A model generated the notes under the pieces. That model saw only the letters and a list, made by a program, of their open reading frames with translations. It was not told the origin of the DNA and did no database searches. The translations under genes and the position numbers were made by a program. This document shows positions 1 to 7,919 of a DNA stretch of 64,000 bases, in pieces (position 1 is the stretch's first letter; every line of letters starts with the position of its first letter). Origin of the DNA: JAKALX01 sp964508715 (GTDB taxonomy: Bacteria; Chloroflexota; Dehalococcoidia; Tepidiformales; Tepidiformaceae); the NCBI GenBank assembly GCA_964508715.1, contig CAZDUX010000014.1, positions 1 through 64,000 of the forward strand, in the 5' to 3' direction.

Positions 1-768
1 TGCGCCGTCATGGCCCTCGAACGCGTCCCCTCCGACATCCGCAAGGACGGCGGCGTCGCCCGCATGAGCGACCCCGAGATGATCCGCGGCATCATCGACG
101 CCGTCACCATCCCCGTCATGGCCAAGGCCCGCATCGGCCACTTCGTCGAAGCCGACGTCCTCCAGGCACTTGGTATCGACTACATCGACGAGTCCGAGGT
201 CCTCACCCCGGCCGATGAATCCCACCACATCGATAAACACCTCTTCAAGGTGCCGTTCGTCTGCGGCTGCCGGAACCTTGGCGAAGCCCTCCGCCGCATC
301 GGCGAAGGCGCCGCAATGATCCGCACCAAGGGTGAAGCCGGTACCGGCGACATCATCGAGGCCGTGCGCCACATGCGCACCGTCCAGGACGAAATCCGCC
401 GCCTCCAGACCCTCTCCGATGACGAGATCTACACCGCCGCCAAGGAGCTCCAGGCCCCCCTCGAACTCGTCAAACAGGTCAAGCGCGAAGGCCGCCTCCC
501 CGTGGTCAACTTCGCCGCCGGCGGCGTCGCCACTCCCGCCGATGCCGCCCTGATGATGCGCCTCGGCGCCGATGGCGTGTTCGTCGGCTCCGGCATCTTC
601 AAGAGCGAAAACCCGCCCCTCGTCGCGAAGGCGATCGTCGAGGCCACCACCCATTACATGGATGCCGATGTCATCGCACGCGTCAGCACCGGCCTTGGCA
701 AAGCCATGCCCGGCATCGCCGTTGGCACCCTCCCCGAGAAGGAACTCCTCGCGACCCGCGGCTGGTAA
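1..768 (+). CDS. pdxS: Pyridoxal 5'-phosphate synthase lyase subunit PdxS (5' truncated)
   Basis: This is the lyase subunit of the DXP-independent vitamin B6 pathway. It condenses ribose 5-phosphate, glyceraldehyde 3-phosphate and ammonia (supplied by the PdxT glutaminase) into PLP. The reading frame is already open at base 1, and about 40 N-terminal residues lie outside the window. Visible are the MALERVPSDIR segment, the first active-site lysine in VMAKARIGHF, the second lysine in IRTKGEAGTGDI, and the phosphate-binding glycines of NFAAGGVATPADAALM. The protein ends in LLATRGW, near the usual family C-terminus. No pdxT follows; a terminator hairpin comes about 30 nt after the stop. Identity is very secure. 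Confidence 0.97.
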   Translation, partial: CAVMALERVPSDIRKDGGVARMSDPEMIRGIIDAVTIPVMAKARIGHFVEADVLQALGIDYIDESEVLTPADESHHIDKHLFKVPFVCGCRNLGEALRRIGEGAAMIRTKGEAGTGDIIEAVRHMRTVQDEIRRLQTLSDDEIYTAAKELQAPLELVKQVKREGRLPVVNFAAGGVATPADAALMMRLGADGVFVGSGIFKSENPPLVAKAIVEATTHYMDADVIARVSTGLGKAMPGIAVGTLPEKELLATRGW

Positions 769-796
769 CCCCGCCTCCTCCATCCACCTGGCGATG

Positions 797-824
797 AAGC
801 CCCGGCAATGCCCGGGGCTTTCTC
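797..824. terminator. Hairpin terminator after pdxS
   Basis: AAGCCCCGG (797-805) pairs perfectly with CCGGGGCTT (812-820) around a 6-nt loop and is followed by a short pyrimidine-rich run. It lies about 30 nt after the pdxS stop, so it probably ends the pdxS transcript and separates it from the sulfide cluster. Confidence 0.75.
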
Positions 825-880
825 GTCCCCGCTCATAGCGAATGCAAGGCGGCGCGTACCTCGCACCTACGCCCACGCTG

Positions 881-909
881 TTTCCATCCAGCCAGGAGTT
901 ATCTATAAT
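881..909 (+). promoter_or_regulatory. Candidate promoter of the sulfide:quinone oxidoreductase gene
   Basis: TTTCCA (881-886), a 17-nt spacer and a perfect TATAAT (904-909) form a sigma70-type promoter pointing to the gene at 1023, with a leader of about 105 nt. AGTTAT (897-902) overlaps the spacer end. The same hexamer recurs at the promoter of the neighbouring ArsR gene (2371-2376) and just before the MMPL gene (2854-2859), so it may be part of an operator. Confidence 0.5.
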
Positions 910-1022
910 GTCTAGCGTCTTAGTCAAGAATTGTACCGGTCACCCCCCTGCTGCCCGAACGCCCGCAAACGCGAGCCCCGGCGGCCGAGAGCGCACCGGC
1001 CACATCTCGCAGGAGCTTACCC

Positions 1023-2246
1023 GTGAACCCCTCTGCTACCAGCACCGTTCAGAAGCCCGACCGTACCCACGATGTCGTCATCGTCGGTGGCGGTAACGCC
1101 GGGATCAGCGTTGCCGCCCGCCTCCATCGCGCCGACCCCAAGATCGATATCGCCGTCATCGAGCCATCCACAAAACACTACTACCAGCCACTCTGGACGC
1201 TCGTCGGCGGCGGCGTCTTCCCCCGCAAGGTCACCGAGCACGAAGAATCCAGCGTCATCCCCCACGGCGTCACCTGGATCCGCGAGCGCGTCAGCGAATT
1301 CTGCCCCGATTCCGACGGCCTCCTCACCGAGACCGGTCTCCGCATCGGTTACCGCTACCTCGTAGTCGCTCCCGGCATCCAGCTCAACTGGAACGCCATC
1401 CCCGGCCTCGAAGAAGCCCTCGCCAACGACCCCGCCGTCGCCAGCAACTACAGCTACGCCACCGTCGAAAAGACATGGCAGGCGATCTCGTCATTCAAAA
1501 GTGGGACGGCCATCTTCACCCAGCCGGGAACCCCCATCAAGTGCGGCGGCGCGCCCCAGAAAATCGCCTACCTCGCCGACGACGCCTTCCGCAAGAACAG
1601 CGTGCGCGAAAAGACCAACCTCGTCTTCGCCACCGCCAACGCCGGCCTCTTCGCCGTCGAACGCTATACCCGGACCCTTCGCAAAGTCGCCGCCCGCAAG
1701 GAGATCGACCTCCGCTTCCGCCATAACCTGGTCGAAATCCTGCCCGAATCCCGCGATGCAATCTTCGAAAACCTCGATAGCGGCGAACGCGTCACCATCC
1801 ATTACGACATGATCCACGTCACCCCTCCGCAATCCGCACCCGATTTCGTCCGCCGCAGCCCGCTCGCCGACACCGACGGCTGGGTCGATGTCGACCGGGC
1901 GACCCTCCAGCACGTCCGCTACCCCAACATCTTCAGCCTCGGCGATGCAAGCTCCCTGCCCACGAGCAAGACAGGCGCTGCCATCCGCAAGCAGGCCCCC
2001 GTACTCGTCAAGAACCTCCTCGCCCACCGCAACGGCCTCCCCTTCCCCGCCTCCTACAACGGCTACACCGCCTGCCCCATCGTCACTGGCTACGGCAAGC
2101 TCGTCCTCGCCGAGTTCGACTACGACGGCAACGAGCAGGAGTCGTTCCCCTTCGACCAGTCGAAAGAGCGCTGGAGTATGTACCAGTTCAAGGCCCGCGC
2201 CCTCCCCGCCATGTACTGGAAGGGCATCATGGAGGGGCGCCTGTAG
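1023..2246 (+). CDS. sqr: Sulfide:quinone oxidoreductase (FAD-dependent, SQOR type)
   Basis: A membrane-peripheral flavoprotein that oxidises hydrogen sulfide and passes electrons to quinone. It starts at GTG 1023 with AGGAG at 1010-1014 and has 407 residues. Residues 18-28 carry the Rossmann motif VIVGGGNAGIS, and GDAS (about 307-310) is the second FAD motif. Two cysteines are placed as in the animal-type (SQOR) enzymes: C174 in IKCGGAP and C351 in YTACPIVTGYGKL. The C-terminal end (YWKGIMEGRL) is typical of that group. Downstream come an ArsR repressor, an MMPL exporter and a DUF2892 protein, so the cluster is probably for sulfide or persulfide detoxification or respiration. The group could include a flavocytochrome c-like relative, but the cysteine pair favours SQR. 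Confidence 0.92.
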   Translation: MNPSATSTVQKPDRTHDVVIVGGGNAGISVAARLHRADPKIDIAVIEPSTKHYYQPLWTLVGGGVFPRKVTEHEESSVIPHGVTWIRERVSEFCPDSDGLLTETGLRIGYRYLVVAPGIQLNWNAIPGLEEALANDPAVASNYSYATVEKTWQAISSFKSGTAIFTQPGTPIKCGGAPQKIAYLADDAFRKNSVREKTNLVFATANAGLFAVERYTRTLRKVAARKEIDLRFRHNLVEILPESRDAIFENLDSGERVTIHYDMIHVTPPQSAPDFVRRSPLADTDGWVDVDRATLQHVRYPNIFSLGDASSLPTSKTGAAIRKQAPVLVKNLLAHRNGLPFPASYNGYTACPIVTGYGKLVLAEFDYDGNEQESFPFDQSKERWSMYQFKARALPAMYWKGIMEGRL

Positions 2247-2352
2247 GCATCCCGCCTGCCGAACCGGCCCCCTCGGGCCGCCACACCCATCCGAGACCCC
2301 ACGCCATACGGGGGAGGCCATGCCAGTGGCGCGCCTCCCCCTCGCTTCCTTC

Positions 2353-2381
2353 TTGACTTCATTACTTCGTAGTTATACAGT
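2353..2381 (+). promoter_or_regulatory. Promoter of the arsR-type gene, leaderless layout
   Basis: TTGACT (2353-2358), exactly 17 nt, then TACAGT (2376-2381), followed by 7 nt and the ATG at 2389. Transcription should begin at or next to the start codon, and there is no Shine-Dalgarno sequence. AGTTAT (2371-2376) overlaps the -10 box and matches hexamers at the sqr promoter and before the MMPL gene, which suggests autoregulation. Confidence 0.6.
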
Positions 2382-2388
2382 TCGGGGC

Positions 2389-2721
2389 ATGTCCGAAGCG
2401 ATCCCCGAACAGATGCTCTCGCACGTCGCCGAACGCTTCCGCGTCCTCGGCGACACAACCCGCCTCGCCATCCTTCGCCTCCTCCTCCAGCGCGGCGAGA
2501 TGAACGTCGGTGAGATCGTCGATTCCCTCGGCGCCGGGCAGGCCAACGTCTCCAAGCACCTCCGCATCCTCCACGATGCGGGAGTCGTGCGACGCCGCCA
2601 GTCTGGAACCTCGGCCTACTACAACGTCGCCGACGACTCCATCACCCGCCTCTGCGACATCGTCTGCGATCGCCTCCGTGATCAGGCCCACGAGGAGGCG
2701 CGCATCGTCGGAGCCCGCTGA
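2389..2721 (+). CDS. ArsR/SmtB-family transcriptional repressor, probably sulfide/persulfide-responsive
   Basis: A 110-residue winged-helix repressor. The ArsR signature RVLGDTTRLAILRLL occupies residues 18-32, and the recognition helix is AGQANVSKHLRILHDAG (about 49-65). The only cysteines are C89 and C93 in the last helix (RLCDIVCDRL). A C-x3-C pair is suitable for thiol or metal sensing. In the family, BigR, SqrR and YgaV regulate sulfide genes through cysteine persulfidation, but their pair is spaced differently, so the ligand here is inferred from context only. It sits between sqr and an MMPL exporter. The start at 2389 is chosen because a consensus promoter ends 7 nt upstream. A metal sensor is the main alternative. 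Confidence 0.85.
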   Translation: MSEAIPEQMLSHVAERFRVLGDTTRLAILRLLLQRGEMNVGEIVDSLGAGQANVSKHLRILHDAGVVRRRQSGTSAYYNVADDSITRLCDIVCDRLRDQAHEEARIVGAR

Positions 2722-2863
2722 CTCAACCACGAGAGCCACAGCGAAGGCAGGGCCTCACCGAACCTCTCCCCGCCAGCCATCCCCTTCCTCTTCGATGCCG
2801 GCGTCCCCCTCCCCTCGCGCCTCTGTGGCTCATACATCGCTTCATACTCAAGGAGTTATCCAG

Positions 2864-4948
2864 TTGAATAACGCCCCCCTTGCCCGCCTCGGCCGCTTCG
2901 CCCACGCACACAGGTGGTCCGTCGTTGCCGCCTGGGCCGTCATCGCCATCGGCCTCGGCTTCCTCGCCCCCAAACTCGAAAGCGCCCTCTCCGGCGCCAT
3001 GTGGGAAGTCAACGGCAGCGACTCGCTCGCCGCCCGCCAGCTCATCGAACACAACTTCGGCGGCTTCTCCTCCCAGTCCGGCGTCGTCGTCCTCCACAGC
3101 GACACCCTCACCGCCCAGGACCCTGCTTTCCAGGATCGCATCGCAAAAGCCACCGCCGTCCTCGCGAGCGACACCGCCTACACACCGGCCGCCCCCGCCC
3201 AGGTAAGCCAGGACGGCCACACCGTCATGCTCCAGGCTGGCTCCACCGTCGACCCCACCGGCGCCGTCCGCGCTGCCGAACGTATCAGCGGCGATATCAA
3301 GAAGCTCGATGGCGACGGCATGACGGTCGCCCTCACCGGCTCGCCCGCCTTCTGGGCCGATTTCAACGCCCTCAACCGCGAAAGCATGATGAAGTCCGAG
3401 ATGATCACCTGGCCCGTCACGGCGATCATCCTCGTCGTCGCCTTCGGGTCGCTCGCCGCCGCCGGGCTGCCCCTCCTCCTCACGGCCGCCGGCCTCATCT
3501 CCGCCATGGGCGTCCTCTACCTCATCACCCGCGCTACCGACCTCTCCATCTGGACCCTCAACTTCGCGATGATGTTCGCCCTCGCCCTCGGCATCGACTA
3601 TGCGCTCTTCATCGTCACCCGCTTCCGGGCCGCCCTCCACGCCGAAAAAGGGAGCGTGAACCCGGCCGTCGGCGTCGCCATGGATACCGCCGGCAAGGCA
3701 GTCCTCTTCAGCGGCCTCACAGTCCTCATCAGCCTCTCGGCCGTCCTCCTCGTGCCGATCCCCGCCTTCCGCTCAATGGCCGCCGGCATGATGCTCGCCG
3801 TCGCCTTCGTCCTCCTCGCCACCCTCACCCTCCTCCCCGCCGTACTCGGCGGCTGGGTCAACAAGGGCGCCATGCCCTGGCACTCCATCGGCGACCACCG
3901 CAGCCCGAAGTTCGCCGCCTTCGCCGAGCGCCTCATCAAGAAGCCGGTCCTCGTCGCTGTCGGCGTCACCGCCGTCCTCCTCGCCTTCAGCTCCCCACTC
4001 CTCGGCCTCGAAACGGGCATGCCCAGCATCTCCGTCCTCCCGAAGCAGGAGCCTGCCCGCGTCGGCTACGACCTCCTTGCGCAGGCCTTCGGACCCGGCG
4101 GACCCGGGCCCATCCAGGTCGTCGTCCCGCCCGGCTCCGATACAGATGCCGTCAGCCAGGCGATCACCAGCGACCCCAACATCGCCGCCGCCTTCCCGGC
4201 CCAGCCCGGCGCCGAAGGCTATTCGCTCATCACCGCCATCGCGAAGACCGATCCCTCCGCCAAAGAGTCGGCCGACACCATCGCCCGCTTGCGAAGCGAA
4301 CTCCCCTCGGGTGTCCACGTCGGTGGCCCCGTCGCCGAAAACCACGACCTCGACCAGACCCTCCGCGATAAGTCCCCACTCGTCATCGGCGTCGTGCTGG
4401 CCCTCGGTTTCGCCCTCCTCCTCATCGCCCTCCAGGGAGTCTTCATCGCCTTCGCCGGCGTCATCCTCAACCTCCTCTCCGTCGGCGCCGCGTTCGGCGT
4501 CGGGGCACTCGCCTTCCAGCACGGTTGGGCCTCCGGACCGATGAACTTCGAGGGCCAGGGCTACCTCACCTCGTGGGCCCCGCTCTTCTTCTTCACCCTC
4601 GTCTTCGCCATCTCCATGGACTACACCGTCTTCCTCCTCGCCTCCGCACGGGAGCACTTCGAACGCTCCAACGACCCCGGCGACGCCGTCGTCGGCTCCA
4701 TCGCCCACACGGGCCGCCCCATCATCGCTGCCGCAGGCGTCATGATCGCCGTCTTCTTCACCTTCGCCCTCGCCGGCCCCCTCCCGATGAAGGAGATGGG
4801 CCTCATCCTCGGCACCGCCGTCATGTTCGATGCCTTCCTCGTGCGGCTCGTCCTCGTGCCGGCCGTCCTCCAGCTCGCCGGGCGCAAGGCGTGGTGGCTC
4901 CCAACCTGGGCCGGCCGCCTCCTCCCCAACGTCAGGTTCGCCCATTGA
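2864..4948 (+). CDS. MMPL-family (RND superfamily) transporter
   Basis: A 694-residue membrane transporter of the MMPL type, driven by the proton gradient and acting on lipids or hydrophobic compounds in known members. The start is TTG 2864, supported by AAGGAG at 2850-2855 and by the fact that the first transmembrane helix (RWSVVAAWAVIAIGLGFLAP) begins about residue 18. The architecture is two repeats: TM1, a large extracytoplasmic loop (about 40-175) and a TM bundle; then TM7, a second loop and a final bundle with GIDYALFIVTRFR and SMDYTVFLLASAREHFE, the paired Asp-Tyr motifs of TM4 and TM10 used for proton relay. It lies 142 nt after the ArsR gene. The substrate cannot be read from the sequence; export of polysulfide-modified lipids or thiols is only a guess. 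Confidence 0.88.
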   Translation: MNNAPLARLGRFAHAHRWSVVAAWAVIAIGLGFLAPKLESALSGAMWEVNGSDSLAARQLIEHNFGGFSSQSGVVVLHSDTLTAQDPAFQDRIAKATAVLASDTAYTPAAPAQVSQDGHTVMLQAGSTVDPTGAVRAAERISGDIKKLDGDGMTVALTGSPAFWADFNALNRESMMKSEMITWPVTAIILVVAFGSLAAAGLPLLLTAAGLISAMGVLYLITRATDLSIWTLNFAMMFALALGIDYALFIVTRFRAALHAEKGSVNPAVGVAMDTAGKAVLFSGLTVLISLSAVLLVPIPAFRSMAAGMMLAVAFVLLATLTLLPAVLGGWVNKGAMPWHSIGDHRSPKFAAFAERLIKKPVLVAVGVTAVLLAFSSPLLGLETGMPSISVLPKQEPARVGYDLLAQAFGPGGPGPIQVVVPPGSDTDAVSQAITSDPNIAAAFPAQPGAEGYSLITAIAKTDPSAKESADTIARLRSELPSGVHVGGPVAENHDLDQTLRDKSPLVIGVVLALGFALLLIALQGVFIAFAGVILNLLSVGAAFGVGALAFQHGWASGPMNFEGQGYLTSWAPLFFFTLVFAISMDYTVFLLASAREHFERSNDPGDAVVGSIAHTGRPIIAAAGVMIAVFFTFALAGPLPMKEMGLILGTAVMFDAFLVRLVLVPAVLQLAGRKAWWLPTWAGRLLPNVRFAH

Positions 4949-5047
4949 TGCAATTGCCGGCCGCCGGCTGCTCGTTCGCTGCGGCCGCCGGCGATCCGGC
5001 ACGCCGGTACCCCACACACCGACACACGAAAGAACCGGAGGAAATCC

Positions 5048-5299
5048 ATGACCACGTTCGATGATCCCGAAGGCAGCACCTTCGCCCGCTTCATGGCCGG
5101 CCCCTACGGCCGCTTCGCCCGCGTCGTCCTTGGCGCAACGCTCATCGGCCTCGGCCTCTTCGTCGTCGCCAAACCCGTCGGATTCGCCATCGCTGCCTTC
5201 GGCCTCGTCCCGATCGCAGCCGGAGTCTTCAACCTCTGCCCCGTCGCACCGGCCTGGGGCGGCCACTTCATCGGCGCGAAGTACTGCGGCCGGAAGTAG
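5048..5299 (+). CDS. DUF2892 / YgaP-type transmembrane-domain protein
   Basis: An 83-residue membrane protein with GGAGGAAA just upstream of its ATG. Two hydrophobic helices (about 25-41 and 43-60) are followed by FNLCPVAPAW and a final KYCGRK, giving cysteines C64 and C80. This matches the transmembrane part of YgaP (DUF2892), which in E. coli is fused to a rhodanese domain. Rhodanese-fused and free forms often sit beside sulfide or thiosulfate genes. Its position after the sqr-arsR-MMPL genes agrees with a role in sulfane-sulfur handling, but the molecular function is not established. Confidence 0.82.
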   Translation: MTTFDDPEGSTFARFMAGPYGRFARVVLGATLIGLGLFVVAKPVGFAIAAFGLVPIAAGVFNLCPVAPAWGGHFIGAKYCGRK

Positions 5300-5333
5300 C
5301 CCCGCATCAGCCGGGGCGCACGCTCACGGCCGA

Positions 5334-5362
5334 GGGGGCATAGTGTTAACTATGCCCCCTTT
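5334..5362. terminator. Perfect 10-bp hairpin overlapping the next start codon
   Basis: GGGGGCATAG (5334-5343), loop TGTTAA, CTATGCCCCC (5350-5359), then TTT. It could end the sulfide-cluster transcript; a weaker hairpin (5299-5304 with 5312-5317) precedes it. The right arm contains the ATG at 5352 that would start the next gene, so it may instead control that gene, or the real start may be ATG 5394. Confidence 0.55.
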
Positions 5363-5882
5363 CCGTGACCACGTCGCCGTCCTTCTCTACGCCATGGAGC
5401 AGGGCTACGATCCCGTCCCCGAACACGTCATCCGCCTCGCCCTTTCCGATATCGCTGCAGCAGGCTTCAATCCCGCCGCACGGGTCATCCTCCCCGAATC
5501 CCTCGCAGGCTGCCCATGGCGCGGCCGGCAACTCCAGGCAGGAGAGGAGATGCCCCCCGGCGAAGCCTCATACCTCGAGCACGCCTTCTATGGCGATGAA
5601 TGGCCCGACGACCTCACCCTCGCCGCCTACCTGCGCAGCGTCCGCGACGTCATCCTCGATTCCACCAGCGGTGTCTGCATCGCCCGCGAACACGACACCG
5701 ACCGCATCGTCGTCTGCCGCCGCAGCCACGAACTTCGTGGCGCCCGCGGCAACGACTACGTCATCGTCGTCTTCGACCTCGCCGTCCGCCACTGGACAGC
5801 CGCCTGGCAGCCACCCCGGGGGCTCGCGCTCCTCGCCAACGAACCCTGGTCCGAGGTGAGCTGGCTCCGCGTCCCCGAGTAG
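5352..5882 (+). CDS. Hypothetical protein, 176 aa
   Basis: I do not recognise this protein. It is soluble in appearance, with no signal peptide or membrane helix. It opens with MPPFRDHVAVLLYAMEQGYDP and has a mixed alpha/beta composition. A tryptophan-rich C-terminal part (RHWTAAWQPPRG, NEPWSEVSWLRVPE) follows a strand-rich centre (DRIVVCRRSH, NDYVIVVFDLAV). Codon use matches its neighbours, with strongly C-ending codons. The ATG at 5352 lies inside a perfect hairpin with no ribosome-binding site; ATG 5394 is an in-frame alternative that would remove 14 residues. It ends 39 nt before lysA. Confidence 0.6.
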   Translation: MPPFRDHVAVLLYAMEQGYDPVPEHVIRLALSDIAAAGFNPAARVILPESLAGCPWRGRQLQAGEEMPPGEASYLEHAFYGDEWPDDLTLAAYLRSVRDVILDSTSGVCIAREHDTDRIVVCRRSHELRGARGNDYVIVVFDLAVRHWTAAWQPPRGLALLANEPWSEVSWLRVPE

Positions 5883-5921
5883 CCATTGGCGCGCTGAACC
5901 CGCGTGCGGCACCATCCCTCC

Positions 5922-7175
5922 ATGCAGCACGTCCTCTCCACTATCGCCGGTGTCTCGGCCGCCGGGCTCGCCGGGCGCTTCGGCACCCCGTCGTTCATCT
6001 ACGACCAGGCCCTCATCGAGCAGCGCATCGCCGAGGTCCGTTGCTTCGAGACCGTCCGCTTCGCCCAGAAGGCGTGTTCCAACATCGCCATCCTCGCCCT
6101 CATGCGCCGCAACGGAGTCGTCGTCGATGCCGTCTCGGCCGGCGAAATCTACCGCGCCCTCGCCGCCGGCTACCAGGGCGGCGGCAACGAGATCGTCTAC
6201 ACCGCCGATCTCTTCGACCGCGACGCCCTCGACCTCATCGCCGAACACCGCATCCCCGTGAACGTCGGCTCGCCCGAGATGATCACCCAGCTCGGCGAGG
6301 TCTGCCCGGGCGCGCAGGTCACACTCCGCATCAACCCGGGCTTCGGGCATGGGCATTCGAAGAAAACCAACACCGGCGGCGACCTCTCCAAGCACGGCAT
6401 CTGGTACACCCAGATCCAGGACTGTCTGGAGCTTGGCGAGCGCGCCGGCGTCGAAATCCATGGGCTGCACATGCACATCGGTTCCGGCACCGACTTCGAA
6501 CACCTCGCCACCGTCTGCGATGCGATGGTCAAAGCCGCCCGCGAGATGGGCCCCCGCCTCGAAGTGATCAGCGCCGGCGGCGGACTGCCCATCCCCTACA
6601 GGGACAAGCAGAACCGCATCGATATCGCCGCCTACCACGCCCTCTGGGCCAGGGCCCGCCGCACCATCGAGGACATCATCGGGCACGAAATCGGCCTCGA
6701 AGTCGAGCCCGGCCGCTACCTCGTCGCCGAAGCCGGCTCCCTCATCACCGAGATCCGCGCCGTGAAGAAGCAGGGTAGCAACACCTTCTACCTCACCGAT
6801 GCCGGTTTCGAGACCCTCGTCCGCCCCTCGATGTACGGCTCCTACCACGAGATCTCCATCGTCCCGCGCGACGGCCGCGAGCTCACGGAAGAGCTCGATG
6901 TCATCGTCGGCGGCCCCCTCTGCGAATCGGGCGATGTCTTCACCCAGGAAGAAGGCGGCGTGGTCGTTACGCGCCGCCTCCCCGCCGCCCGCGTCGGCGA
7001 CTACCTCGTCCTGCACGATGCCGGCGCCTACGGCGCCGCCATGTCATCGAACTACAACACACGCCGCCTGGCCGCCGAGGTCCTCGTCCACGATGGCGCC
7101 ACCGAGCTCATCCGCGAACGCCAGCGCTTCGACCAGATCATCGAGAACGAACGCATCCCTGCCTCCCTTCGCTGA
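5922..7175 (+). CDS. lysA: Diaminopimelate decarboxylase
   Basis: A PLP enzyme that decarboxylates meso-diaminopimelate to L-lysine, the last step of lysine synthesis (417 residues). The PLP lysine is K50 in RFAQKACSN. HMHIGSG, the glycine loop SAGGGLPIPY, EPGRYLVAEAG, and the substrate/PLP motif CESGDVF followed by DAGAYGAAMSSNYN are all present. From memory, the wording RFAQKACSN, GFGHGHSKKTNTGG and SKHGIWY matches the gammaproteobacterial enzyme rather than the common YALKAN form. The ATG at 5922 is preferred because CACCAT (5910-5915), a weak -10 box, lies 6 nt before it; GTG 5904 is an alternative. No other lysine genes adjoin it. Confidence 0.96.
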   Translation: MQHVLSTIAGVSAAGLAGRFGTPSFIYDQALIEQRIAEVRCFETVRFAQKACSNIAILALMRRNGVVVDAVSAGEIYRALAAGYQGGGNEIVYTADLFDRDALDLIAEHRIPVNVGSPEMITQLGEVCPGAQVTLRINPGFGHGHSKKTNTGGDLSKHGIWYTQIQDCLELGERAGVEIHGLHMHIGSGTDFEHLATVCDAMVKAAREMGPRLEVISAGGGLPIPYRDKQNRIDIAAYHALWARARRTIEDIIGHEIGLEVEPGRYLVAEAGSLITEIRAVKKQGSNTFYLTDAGFETLVRPSMYGSYHEISIVPRDGRELTEELDVIVGGPLCESGDVFTQEEGGVVVTRRLPAARVGDYLVLHDAGAYGAAMSSNYNTRRLAAEVLVHDGATELIRERQRFDQIIENERIPASLR

Positions 7176-7295
7176 CAGCCGCCCCCGCCACCGCACACTC
7201 GATTGACGAGCCATGAACGGGGCTCCTAGGATGCAGGCGACACCGATGGTTCATGGGTATCCGTCGCTGCCAGTCATTCGAAGGAGGACAGGAGA

Positions 7296-7919
7296 ATGGC
7301 TGAACTTACCCGCGGACACATGGCTCCGATGCCGCCGCAGGCCGAACCAGTGCGGCCGGCGACCCTCATCCCGCACACCATCGTCCCCCTCCAGGGAATC
7401 CCGATCGTCGCCGTCGTCCTGGTTGGCCTCATTGCCGCCATCCTCAGCAACAAGCTCTGGGCACTCGATTTCTTCCACGTCGTCGGTGGCGCCACCTGGA
7501 CCGCAGTCGACCTCTTCGTCGGCTTCGTCATTGGCCCAATCCTCGCCCGCCTCTCCATCCCCGCGCGTGCCGAGTTCTCCGCCCGCTTCATGCCGAAGAT
7601 GATGCTCATCATGCCGACCCTCGTCACCGTCACCCTCGCCGCCGGCTGGCAGCTCGGGATGTACGAAGGGTTCGTCAACTCCGGCTACCCGTACCACGCC
7701 TGGGCCGTCGCCTCGTACATCGTCGTCGCAGTCATGGCCGTCGTCGCTCTCGGCGTGCTCGAACCGGCGAACATCGCCGTGCTCTTCGAACTGCGCAAAC
7801 CCGAACCCAACGGCGAACGAATCGCCCAACTCATGAGCCGCTTCGTCTGGGCATCAGCGATCACCGGCACGATGCAGGTCGCCACGCTCATCATCATGAC
7901 CCGGCTGGCCACGGCATGA
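7296..7919 (+). CDS. Four-helix integral membrane protein (CopD/DUF2269-like)
   Basis: A 207-residue protein with a clear AAGGAGGACAGGAG ribosome-binding region. A hydrophilic N-terminus (about 1-32) is followed by four predicted helices: about 34-52 (IPIVAVVLVGLIAAILS), 60-82, 102-122 and 140-160, plus a weaker one near the C-terminus. The second helix begins DFFHVVGGATWTAVDLF, a histidine-bearing start seen in CopD/DUF2269-type membrane proteins. That similarity is from pattern only. It overlaps the next gene by 4 nt (ATGA), so the two are co-translated. Function unknown; a heme- or copper-linked membrane role is possible. Confidence 0.72.
   Translation: MAELTRGHMAPMPPQAEPVRPATLIPHTIVPLQGIPIVAVVLVGLIAAILSNKLWALDFFHVVGGATWTAVDLFVGFVIGPILARLSIPARAEFSARFMPKMMLIMPTLVTVTLAAGWQLGMYEGFVNSGYPYHAWAVASYIVVAVMAVVALGVLEPANIAVLFELRKPEPNGERIAQLMSRFVWASAITGTMQVATLIIMTRLATA

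Noticed and set aside
908..1096. A 62-codon frame after AGGAG and TATAATG before sqr
   Set aside because: The ATG overlaps the -10 box of the sqr promoter, and the frame overlaps the start of the secure SQR gene. The protein is low-complexity Arg/Pro with no family pattern.
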